11,156 nt of DNA, from the NCBI GenBank assembly GCA_948844705.1, contig CAQNVT010000005.1:1-11156 (forward strand), given 5' to 3'. Below are positions 1 to 5,877 of the stretch, piece after piece. The DNA comes from an uncultured Dorea sp. Its GTDB lineage: Bacteria > Bacillota > Clostridia > Lachnospirales > Lachnospiraceae. How positions within the stretch are numbered: the stretch's first letter is position 1; every line of letters starts with the position of its first letter. The notes under the pieces were generated by a model. The model was given only the letters and a program-made list of their open reading frames with translations, searched no databases and was not told the origin of the DNA. The position numbers and the translations under genes were made by a program.

Positions 1-51
1 GTAAAATTAATTTTACTACGTCCCAGATTGAAAATACCCTGTCCCAGATTA
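1..51. repeat. Short direct repeats and AT-rich palindrome at the left edge
   Basis: GTCCCAGATT occurs at 20-29 and again at 41-50, 21 bases apart, each followed by one variable base and AAA. The first 16 bases of the window form a perfect palindrome (GTAAAATT and its reverse complement). The inner repeat overlaps the stop codon of the lipoprotein gene. Closely spaced repeated ends are known from some insertion sequences, notably the IS21 family, so this could be the border of an element outside the window. No transposase is visible, and this reading is only an inference. Confidence 0.45.
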
Positions 52-1164
52 AAATTCATGCTTCATCCACTGTTCCCAGGTGATTTCCTTCGCATCTGCG
101 GGAATCTCACACATCGGCTCACATTCGTCTCCGGTCTGGTAATCCCGTGTCACCTCAAGGGCGTCTGAACTTGGTGATACTATGCTCTCCATCACATAAT
201 CAAAGTCAAAAGAGCCCTCGGCATACATCCTTATCCACTCAAGCGCCTCTTCCTTGCTTTCGCCGTTCTCCAGCGAACTTTTAAGCTGTCCGATAAGGCT
301 GCCTATTTCAGACGGCATTTCCGTTCCGTCCGAGTCTGAGATAATCTGCACGCTGCGCAGAAGCTTATGATCGTCACTGGATAGATAGTAGGTTACATTT
401 TTATGTGACGGTTCCGTCATCTTATTTTCAATCTGTGAATTTACGCTTTCCACATATGCGTCAATCAGCTCGCCCAGGCGGTAGTCACTTAAAATGTTCA
501 GCTCTTCCTCCGTCCAGCCGCGCTCTGCCAATACGGATTCTCTCGTGACCTTTTCTCCTGATTTAAGCAGCTTCTCGTAGGATACCTCGATCTTTACGGC
601 CTTCACGCCGTTAATCTCCTCCTCGCCTTCCTGGACCGCGCTGATATTGGAAATCTCTGTCTCATCATCACTTTCAAAAAGGGCCTTTGATTCTTCCTCC
701 ATATATTCAGAATAGGATAGATCGTTTGTCTCGTCCGTATCCATCAGCACTTTCAGATTATCGTAGGTATCCTCTCCTGTACGCTGTGTTTTATAGATAT
801 AATCCTTGTCTCCTTCTTTGATCCGGAGCGTAACCGTATCCGTCCCTTCTGAACCTTCTTCGTTGTAGCGCTCTATCAGCATCCACTGCTGCTTCCCCGT
901 ATCAAAGGTATTGATCTCGCTCTGGCTTCCGTTAAATTTTGTATCCACAAATCCGCGGATATCCGAAGTTTTATACTCGTCCCATGCTTCCCTGATCCAT
1001 GTGACGTATTCCTCTCCCTCGCTCTCCTGCTCCTCTTCGCCGGCTTCCGCCGCATCGTCCTTCGCCTCTTGCTCCTTTTCTTTACCGGAGTTTCCGCCGC
1101 AGGCCGTCGCCATAAGCATCACAAAGCACAGAAGCAGCGCCAGAATCCTTCTCGTTATTTTCAT
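49..1164 (-). CDS. Acidic lipoprotein of unknown function
   Basis: This is a predicted 371-residue exported lipoprotein. The start at 1164 is chosen over an in-frame ATG at 1206 because AAGGAG lies seven bases before it and the product then opens with a clean signal peptide: basic residues (K2, R5, R6), a hydrophobic stretch at about 7-21, and a lipobox-like end with lipidated Cys22. A very acidic, Glu-rich low-complexity linker follows (about residues 23-52), probably holding the folded part away from the membrane. The rest is acidic and contains a late pair of cysteines (in DECEPMC) that might form a disulphide. I do not recognise the family. The overall look, a lipidated protein of about 370 residues with many beta-strand-like segments, resembles uncharacterised Firmicutes lipoproteins with a LolA-like fold, but I cannot confirm that. 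It follows the ABC ATPase gene after a 173-base gap and may have its own weak promoter (TTGTAC, 17 bases, AATAAT). No substrate can be named. Confidence 0.85.
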   Translation of the reverse strand: MKITRRILALLLCFVMLMATACGGNSGKEKEQEAKDDAAEAGEEEQESEGEEYVTWIREAWDEYKTSDIRGFVDTKFNGSQSEINTFDTGKQQWMLIERYNEEGSEGTDTVTLRIKEGDKDYIYKTQRTGEDTYDNLKVLMDTDETNDLSYSEYMEEESKALFESDDETEISNISAVQEGEEEINGVKAVKIEVSYEKLLKSGEKVTRESVLAERGWTEEELNILSDYRLGELIDAYVESVNSQIENKMTEPSHKNVTYYLSSDDHKLLRSVQIISDSDGTEMPSEIGSLIGQLKSSLENGESKEEALEWIRMYAEGSFDFDYVMESIVSPSSDALEVTRDYQTGDECEPMCEIPADAKEITWEQWMKHEF

Positions 1165-1210
1165 ATTCTCTCTCCTTTTCAGATATATCCTAAATACATT
1201 ACACACAATT

Positions 1211-1249
1211 TCAGGGAGACGACTGCTATCCGCTGCATCGACTCCCTGA
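1211..1249 (-). repeat. Long imperfect stem-loop upstream of the lipoprotein gene
   Basis: TCAGGGAG and CTCCCTGA pair perfectly over 8 bases. The stem continues through one mismatch, three more pairs (CGA/TCG), a bulged G and TGC/GCA, closing on an eight-base loop. On the minus strand it lies about 46 bases before the lipoprotein start. What follows is AAATTGTGTG, not a run of T, so it is not a textbook terminator. It may be a weak terminator for the ATPase gene or a structured leader for the lipoprotein. Confidence 0.5.
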
Positions 1250-1258
1250 TTCTACGCT

Positions 1259-1273
1259 GTCAGAACCTCTGAC
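1259..1273. repeat. Small perfect hairpin in the gap between ATPase and lipoprotein genes
   Basis: GTCAGA and TCTGAC are separated by three bases, giving a perfect 6-base-pair hairpin next to the larger stem-loop at 1211-1249. No T run follows on either strand, so I do not call a terminator. It may be part of the same leader structure. Confidence 0.35.
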
Positions 1274-1337
1274 GGCACAATATATTAATCCAATTATTTT
1301 GCGGCCGTTATACCAGTACAACGAATATTAAATTGTA

Positions 1338-2450
1338 CTAGTTTGTGATTGTCTTCTCTGTCTCTTTGTCAAATACATGAATCTTGTTAGCATCAAGAGC
1401 GAACTTAACTGTATCGCCTGTTCTTGCCTTTGTAGTAGGCTCAACTCTTGCTGTCATGCTTGCGCCCTCATAATCAAAGTATAAGAATACTTCTGCACCG
1501 AGCATCTCGTATACACGAATCTTCGCTTCGATAACTGTATCAGGTGACTTAGCAAGGAACTCAGGCTCGTCATGTACATCCTCCGGACGGATACCAAGAA
1601 CAACTGTCTTTCCGTCATACTTACCCTCGATAAGCTTCTTAGCCTTGTCAGCGGAAAGCTTAATCTCTGAAGGACCAGCTACAAGGTATACATCATTTCC
1701 TTTCACCTTGCATGTAGCGTCAACAAAGTTCATCTGCGGTGATCCGATGAATCCTGCTACGAACAGGTTGCACGGATGATCATATAATGTCTGAGGTGTA
1801 TCTACCTGCTGAACAACACCGTCCTTCATAACTACGATTCTTGTACCAAGTGTCATAGCCTCTGTCTGGTCATGTGTTACGTAAATGATCGTTGTGCCCA
1901 GTCTCTGGTGCAATCTGGAAATCTCAACACGCATCTGTCCACGAAGCTTAGCATCCAGGTTTGAAAGAGGCTCATCCATAAGGAATACCTTCGGGCTACG
2001 AACGATTGCACGTCCCATGGCAACACGCTGTCTCTGACCACCGGAAAGAGCCTTCGGCTTACGGTCTAACAGAGCTTCAAGGTCAAGGATCCTTGCTGCC
2101 TCGCGAACCATCTTATCGATCTCATCCTTCGGTACTTTTCTTAACTTAAGACCGAACGCCATGTTATCATACACTGTCATATGCGGATACAGAGCATAGT
2201 TCTGGAATACCATCGCGATATCTCTGTCCTTAGGCTCAACATCATTCACCAGCTTGTCACCGATATATAATTCACCCGAAGAAATATCTTCAAGACCGGC
2301 AACCATACGGAGTGTCGTAGATTTACCGCATCCTGAAGGTCCTACGAAGATGATAAATTCCTTGTCTTCAATCTCAAGATTAAAATCCTTAACCGCTTCG
2401 AATCCGTTAGGATATTTCTTATTAATGTGTTTTAAAGATAAACTTGCCAT
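1338..2450 (-). CDS. ugpC: Sugar ABC transporter ATP-binding protein, MsmX/MsmK/UgpC type
   Basis: This 370-residue ATPase of the carbohydrate-uptake family CUT1 powers import by binding and hydrolysing ATP on the cytoplasmic face of a sugar permease. The Walker A motif is GPSGCGKST (37-45), the Q-loop Gln is 83, the signature LSGGQ is 135-139, Walker B ends at D159-E160, and the switch His is 193. The C-terminal third (from about 235) has the length and look of the regulatory OB-fold/TOBE region, including GIRPEDV. The start at 2450 has AGGAGGG eight bases upstream. No binding protein or permease gene is adjacent. In Firmicutes such orphan ATPases (MsmX of Bacillus, MsmK of Streptococcus) serve several sugar transporters, and that is the likely role here. 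The symbol follows common annotation; msmX or msmK would be equally fair. Regulation appears to lie in the unusual upstream region at 2490-2604. Confidence 0.95.
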   Translation of the reverse strand: MASLSLKHINKKYPNGFEAVKDFNLEIEDKEFIIFVGPSGCGKSTTLRMVAGLEDISSGELYIGDKLVNDVEPKDRDIAMVFQNYALYPHMTVYDNMAFGLKLRKVPKDEIDKMVREAARILDLEALLDRKPKALSGGQRQRVAMGRAIVRSPKVFLMDEPLSNLDAKLRGQMRVEISRLHQRLGTTIIYVTHDQTEAMTLGTRIVVMKDGVVQQVDTPQTLYDHPCNLFVAGFIGSPQMNFVDATCKVKGNDVYLVAGPSEIKLSADKAKKLIEGKYDGKTVVLGIRPEDVHDEPEFLAKSPDTVIEAKIRVYEMLGAEVFLYFDYEGASMTARVEPTTKARTGDTVKFALDANKIHVFDKETEKTITN

Positions 2451-2489
2451 TTTAAGTTCCCTCCTAATTAATTATGTACTGATTTTTTT

Positions 2490-2503
2490 CCGCAACGTTT
2501 TCA
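2490..2503 (-). promoter_or_regulatory. Possible half-conserved cre-like site
   Basis: The minus strand reads TGAAAACGTTGCGG. The left half and centre fit the catabolite-responsive consensus TGWAANCGNTNWCA, but the last three positions do not. A second GAAAACG occurs on the minus strand at 2534-2540. Both would lie in the transcribed leader or just at the start point. CcpA control of a shared sugar ATPase would make sense, but the match is poor. Confidence 0.2.
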
Positions 2504-2541
2504 CGTCCTGATAAAGAGTATATATAAAAAAAGCGTTTTCG

Positions 2542-2569
2542 GGTATACCCAAGTTGAACAATCTTTCAA
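2542..2569 (-). promoter_or_regulatory. Candidate downstream promoter of the ABC ATPase gene
   Basis: The -35 box is TTGAAA (2569-2564), followed by a 16-base spacer and a -10 box TATACC (2547-2542). The -10 lies inside a perfect ten-base palindrome, GGGTATACCC (2541-2550). The spacer contains the second copy of the 13-base element ATTGTTCAACTTG. It is weaker than the promoter at 2576-2604. Confidence 0.4.
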
Positions 2570-2594
2570 AATAAATTTATACAAGTTGAACAAT
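2550..2594 (-). repeat. Two identical 13-base direct repeats in the ATPase gene promoter region
   Basis: ATTGTTCAACTTG is present twice on the minus strand, at 2594-2582 and 2562-2550, with starts 32 bases apart (about three helical turns). Each copy fills most of the spacer of a candidate promoter and ends at or within two bases of its -10 box. This looks like a duplicated operator-promoter unit. I do not recognise a regulator for the sequence. Confidence 0.7.
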
Positions 2595-2604
2595 TTCCTG
2601 TAAA
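2576..2604 (-). promoter_or_regulatory. Candidate upstream (stronger) promoter of the ABC ATPase gene
   Basis: The -35 box TTTACA (2604-2599), the 17-base spacer and the -10 box TATAAA (2581-2576) each differ by one base, or not at all, from the housekeeping sigma-A pattern. It begins just after the rsmI stop codon, so the ATPase gene can be transcribed independently of rsmI. The spacer ends with a copy of ATTGTTCAACTTG directly against the -10 box. Confidence 0.6.
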
Positions 2605-2610
2605 AACGTA

Positions 2611-3456
2611 TCATTCCTTATCAAGCAAAGCCCTGTAAACCTCCCTTTTCCCAATGCCGCGATCCTTTGCAACACACTTCATCGCTTCTTTTCCTTTTAT
2701 TCCCTTCTCCTCATAATACCTCATATGCTCCGCAATGCTCATGGCCTCCCAGGAGGCGATCGCCTCCGCCTGGGCTTCTTTCCTGCTCTTCCCTTCTACG
2801 ACCAGCACACATTCCCCCTTCGGCTCGTGCTCTTCGTAATACAGGGCCGCCTCTTCAAGCGTCGATGCAAATACCGTCTCATGCTTCTTCGTAAGCTCAC
2901 GGCATACCCGGACCTTACGTCCTCCCAACGCTTCATATAACAGCCGGAGAGTCTTTGCCAGCCTGTGGGGCGCTTCATACAGTACAATGGTCCGCGTCTC
3001 CTCCCTGAGCTCCTCAAGCACCGCCTGACGCTCCTTTTTCTCCGCCGGGAGAAATGCCTCAAATGCAAATCTTCTCGAAGACAGCCCTGATATTGTCAGC
3101 GCCGTTATACATGCCGCAGCCCCCGGCACTGCCGTCACAGAAATCCCGGCATCCAGGCACATCCTGACAAGCTCCTCCCCCGGATCCGAAATCCCCGGAG
3201 TGCCCGCATCCGTGATCAGCGCAATATCTTCTCCTGAAAGAAGGCGGCTTACAAGTTTTTTCCCTTTTTCGATCTTATTATGCTCATGATAGCTCGTCAT
3301 CGGTGTCTTTATTTCAAAATGATTTAAAAGCCTGATACTGTTGCGGGTATCCTCCGCAGCAATCAGATCGGCCTCTTTCAGCACTCTGACCGCCCGAAAT
3401 GTCATGTCCTCCAGATTCCCTATCGGGGTCGCGCATAAATATAATGTGCCTGCCAT
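2611..3456 (-). CDS. rsmI: 16S rRNA (cytidine-1402 2'-O) methyltransferase RsmI
   Basis: This cytoplasmic enzyme uses S-adenosylmethionine to methylate the ribose of C1402 in the decoding centre of 16S rRNA. The 281-residue length is typical. Family marks are ATPIGNLED (9-17), AEDTR (34-38), DAGTPGISDPG (83-93), VPGAAA from 110, and the late FEAFLP segment. They place it in the tetrapyrrole-methylase fold group as RsmI. The C-terminus (about 235-281) ends with a small helical domain, including GIGKREVYRALL, like the winged-helix tail of many RsmI proteins. The start at 3456 has AAGGAG eight bases upstream. It is separated from the chemoreceptor gene by a strong terminator and from the ABC ATPase gene by 160 bases. 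No clear terminator follows it, so some read-through into the ATPase gene is possible. Confidence 0.96.
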   Translation of the reverse strand: MAGTLYLCATPIGNLEDMTFRAVRVLKEADLIAAEDTRNSIRLLNHFEIKTPMTSYHEHNKIEKGKKLVSRLLSGEDIALITDAGTPGISDPGEELVRMCLDAGISVTAVPGAAACITALTISGLSSRRFAFEAFLPAEKKERQAVLEELREETRTIVLYEAPHRLAKTLRLLYEALGGRKVRVCRELTKKHETVFASTLEEAALYYEEHEPKGECVLVVEGKSRKEAQAEAIASWEAMSIAEHMRYYEEKGIKGKEAMKCVAKDRGIGKREVYRALLDKE

Positions 3457-3483
3457 ATCAACGTCTCCTTATTTATCCTGATC

Positions 3484-3510
3484 GTAACTGTTCAGTACCT
3501 TCACAGTTAC
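3484..3510. repeat. Inverted repeat between operon terminator and rsmI
   Basis: GTAACTGT and ACAGTTAC form a perfect eight-base inverted repeat around an 11-base centre. It lies 28 bases before the rsmI start codon and just after the terminator of the preceding operon. It could be a leader hairpin or an operator near an rsmI promoter; I could not find a convincing -35/-10 pair here. Confidence 0.4.
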
Positions 3511-3521
3511 TCCTGATCTTT

Positions 3522-3555
3522 AAAAAAATGGTATAGCCGGACGGCTATACCATTT
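3522..3555 (-). terminator. Rho-independent terminator ending the flagellar/chemotaxis operon
   Basis: On the minus strand ATGGTATAGCCG pairs perfectly with CGGCTATACCAT (plus-strand arms 3528-3539 and 3542-3553), effectively an 11-base-pair stem with a four-base loop. It is followed directly by seven T. It starts about 15 bases after the receptor stop codon. This is the clearest transcription end in the window. Confidence 0.92.
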
Positions 3556-3570
3556 ATATTGCATTTCCTG

Positions 3571-5217
3571 CTATTTAAGCTTAAATTTACTTGTCTGGTC
3601 TCTTAATATCTTCACTTGCTCGTTAAGCTCTGAGCTGACCGCCGCCGACTCCTGACTGCTTGCCGAGTTCGTCTGTACAACCTCGGAAATCTGGCTGATT
3701 CCCTCTGTAACCTGTGAAATAGAAGCCGCTTCTCCCTGTACGGCCTGAGCGATCGTACCGATCGTGCTGTTAGAACGTACTACCAGATCAAGAGTCTTCT
3801 TCAATGTCTCGGAAACCTCTCCGACAATCTGACTTCCTCTCTCTGCGGCATGAACGGAATTCTCTATCAGCTCCTTCGTAGCCTTTGCCGCCTGATCAGA
3901 CTGTGACGCAAGACTTCTGACCTCGCTGGATACTACCGCAAAGCCCTTGCCTGCCTCGCCCGCACGCGCCGCCTCTACAGCCGCATTAAGAGCCAGAATA
4001 TTCGTCTGGAAGGCAATATTTTCAATCGTTGCAATAATCTTTCCGATCTCCTGGGAGGCATGCGTAATATCCTCCATAGCCTCGACCATCTGCTGCATCT
4101 GTTCGCTGCTTATTGTAACCTGCTCACCTGTCAGACGCGCATTTTCCTGAGCATCTGCCGCATCCTTTACATTCTGCGACGCATTCTTGGAAAGCTCATC
4201 CAATGTCGCATACAGTTCTTCTACCGCGCTTGCCTGCTCGGTAGCTCCCTGTGCCAGCGACTGCGCGCTGCTTGAAAGCTGCTCCGCATTTCCGCTCACC
4301 TGCTTCTCAGCCTGATTAATATTAGCAAACGCTCCCGAAATCCTGTTTGTAAATGTATCTATAGACTCCTCGATAGACTGAAAATCTCCGATAAAAGGCT
4401 TCTCCGTATGAACCGCAAAGTTACCTTGTGACAAAAGTCCCATGATACGGTTGATATCCGCCACATACGTATGGATCAGATGCAGGGAATCCTTGATCGT
4501 CTCCGCCAGAACCCCCAGTTCGTTTCTTGAGCTGTAATCTATCTCCAGCTCCAGCTTTCCATCCTTAAGAGGAGTAGTTCCCTCTGTAATCTTAATGATC
4601 GGCTTAATTACATATCCAAGTATATATATGATCATGCTCACCATACATATAAGTACCAGAAGGAAGCAGACGCCGGAAATAATCTGCATCGTAAGGATCG
4701 TCCTCTGCATATTTGCCGTACATTCCTCATTCAGAACCGCTACCTCTGCCACAACCTCGTCCATATATCCCACCAGGGTCGTAAGATTAGCCTGGATCGT
4801 GCTCTGGTAATACTCCTGCGCACCCTGAGGATCAGTTTTATACAGATCCAGCACATAGCTTGCAGACTCATGAAGCTCCTTGTGAAGCGGTTCCATCTTC
4901 TCTCTCAGCTCCAGAATCACCGAATCGTCCGTATTCTCCTCGCCGTAAAGCCACTGACCGAGGACACAGGACGTAGGATCGATGCTGCCTGTAAATTCCT
5001 TTCCGGCATAAAGCGCATTGCTAAGGCCGGAGGACCATTTATAATGCGCCACCTCCGCACTCTGAATCCTTTCTAACAGCGACTTCGTTTCAACACTGTT
5101 CTTTTCCGTATCCTTGATGGCAAAAATATTTACGGTAATCAGCACGCTGTACAAAACCATGGAAATAATGGCTGCGACTACCCGTATCATAACCGATCTT
5201 TTAATACTCTTTCCCAT
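3571..5217 (-). CDS. Methyl-accepting chemotaxis protein with extracytoplasmic CZB-like zinc-binding domain
   Basis: This 548-residue transmembrane receptor controls CheA kinase activity. The start at 5217 (MGKSIKRS) is preferred over ATG 5238 because a GAGGGG site lies about nine bases upstream, while 5238 has none. Layout: membrane helix 1 at about 12-34, outside domain about 35-172, membrane helix 2 at about 179-203, HAMP about 203-255, then a long coiled-coil signalling domain. Its hairpin tip is [20 protein letters not shown] and onward (about 398-429). The outside domain carries H58-x2-W61, C84-x2-G87-x-W89, H112 and H116, the 3-His/1-Cys pattern of the CZB (chemoreceptor zinc-binding) domain. 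That domain is best known from cytoplasmic positions, as in TlpD. No CheR-tethering pentapeptide is seen at the C-terminus. The gene overlaps the 3' end of the upstream gene by 17 bases, suggesting coupled translation. The ligand is unknown; zinc, or redox change at the zinc-bound Cys, is an inference. Confidence 0.95.
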   Translation of the reverse strand: MGKSIKRSVMIRVVAAIISMVLYSVLITVNIFAIKDTEKNSVETKSLLERIQSAEVAHYKWSSGLSNALYAGKEFTGSIDPTSCVLGQWLYGEENTDDSVILELREKMEPLHKELHESASYVLDLYKTDPQGAQEYYQSTIQANLTTLVGYMDEVVAEVAVLNEECTANMQRTILTMQIISGVCFLLVLICMVSMIIYILGYVIKPIIKITEGTTPLKDGKLELEIDYSSRNELGVLAETIKDSLHLIHTYVADINRIMGLLSQGNFAVHTEKPFIGDFQSIEESIDTFTNRISGAFANINQAEKQVSGNAEQLSSSAQSLAQGATEQASAVEELYATLDELSKNASQNVKDAADAQENARLTGEQVTISSEQMQQMVEAMEDITHASQEIGKIIATIENIAFQTNILALNAAVEAARAGEAGKGFAVVSSEVRSLASQSDQAAKATKELIENSVHAAERGSQIVGEVSETLKKTLDLVVRSNSTIGTIAQAVQGEAASISQVTEGISQISEVVQTNSASSQESAAVSSELNEQVKILRDQTSKFKLK

Positions 5218-5842
5218 AAGTATTATCCCCTCTCTCATTTGTCATTGTCGTTGTTCTTGTTGTCCCGCCCGATACATAAGCCGTACCGCATTCCGGGCAG
5301 ATCGCCGTATGCACCGTCACTGACTGGCTGATCACTCTGCTGCCCTCCCGCTCTGCCTTTGCCTGTTCACGGACAACATGTTCCATCTCATGCCCGCGCA
5401 CTGCCGATGCTGCCTGCTCCGGCGCGATGTGTGTCGGCGTCTTGTAAGAAACCCCCGGATCATTGGAACCGTCCTGATACTTACGCCGTTTGCACGTCTG
5501 GCATTCTTCCTCGCCCTTTGCTTTCTGCAGCTCGTCACTGTACTGAATCCTCATGCGGACTGAAAGCTCTGCCGGATCCATCCCCTTTCTTAAAAACGGG
5601 ATTGCCCTGCTGATACCGTTTGTATCATTTGTACTTACGGCTCCGACCGGGCTTACCGGCTCAACCGGAGCTCCCGGATCCGCCGAACGGCCGGACACGC
5701 TGACGCGGCCGACGCCCGCCGCGGCGCCTGCACGCTGTGCGGCCCGCACCTGCATCGCATTTGACACTCTGGCAGTCCTTATGGAGCCATAATACTGATA
5801 ATGATTCATATAGGAACCTATCCCGGATATTCCTGCCGGCAT
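5201..5842 (-). CDS. Uncharacterised protein with HExxH motif between two CxxC pairs
   Basis: This is a 213-residue protein that I cannot assign to a named gene. The start at 5842 has AAGGGGG about nine bases upstream; ATG 5809 (Met12) is an alternative. Residues 1-100 look flexible, rich in Ala, Gly, Val and Pro, with no signal peptide or membrane helix. The conserved-looking part starts at about 100: C114-x2-C117, H138, the zinc-metallopeptidase-like H151-E-M-E-H155, H178, and C182-x2-C185. The two Cys pairs could form one zinc ribbon bracketing the HExxH helix. Small putative metallopeptidases of the SprA-related type carry a comparable helix (RxHExxH), so a distant link is possible. Proteolytic activity is not shown. 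The gene lies 35 bases after the EAL-HDOD gene and overlaps the chemoreceptor gene by 17 bases, so it is part of the motility operon. The first half is richer in G and C than its neighbours (around 5690-5760). Confidence 0.85.
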   Translation of the reverse strand: MPAGISGIGSYMNHYQYYGSIRTARVSNAMQVRAAQRAGAAAGVGRVSVSGRSADPGAPVEPVSPVGAVSTNDTNGISRAIPFLRKGMDPAELSVRMRIQYSDELQKAKGEEECQTCKRRKYQDGSNDPGVSYKTPTHIAPEQAASAVRGHEMEHVVREQAKAEREGSRVISQSVTVHTAICPECGTAYVSGGTTRTTTMTNERGDNTYGKEY

Positions 5843-5877
5843 ACTCTCGCGCCCCCTTTGCCGTCACACTGTATTCT

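Noticed and set aside
911..1272. Plus-strand open frames over the lipoprotein signal region
   Set aside because: They mirror the Glu-rich linker (giving Ser-rich sequence) and the signal peptide on the other strand.
1315..1339. Inverted repeat AGTACAA/TTGTACT just after the ABC ATPase stop, as its terminator
   Set aside because: The stem is only seven pairs, AT-rich, and has no T run on the minus strand, so it does not meet the pattern of an intrinsic terminator.
5201..5842. Calling the HExxH protein a proven protease
   Set aside because: The motif alone is common by chance and a third metal ligand cannot be assigned, so only a motif-based description is given.
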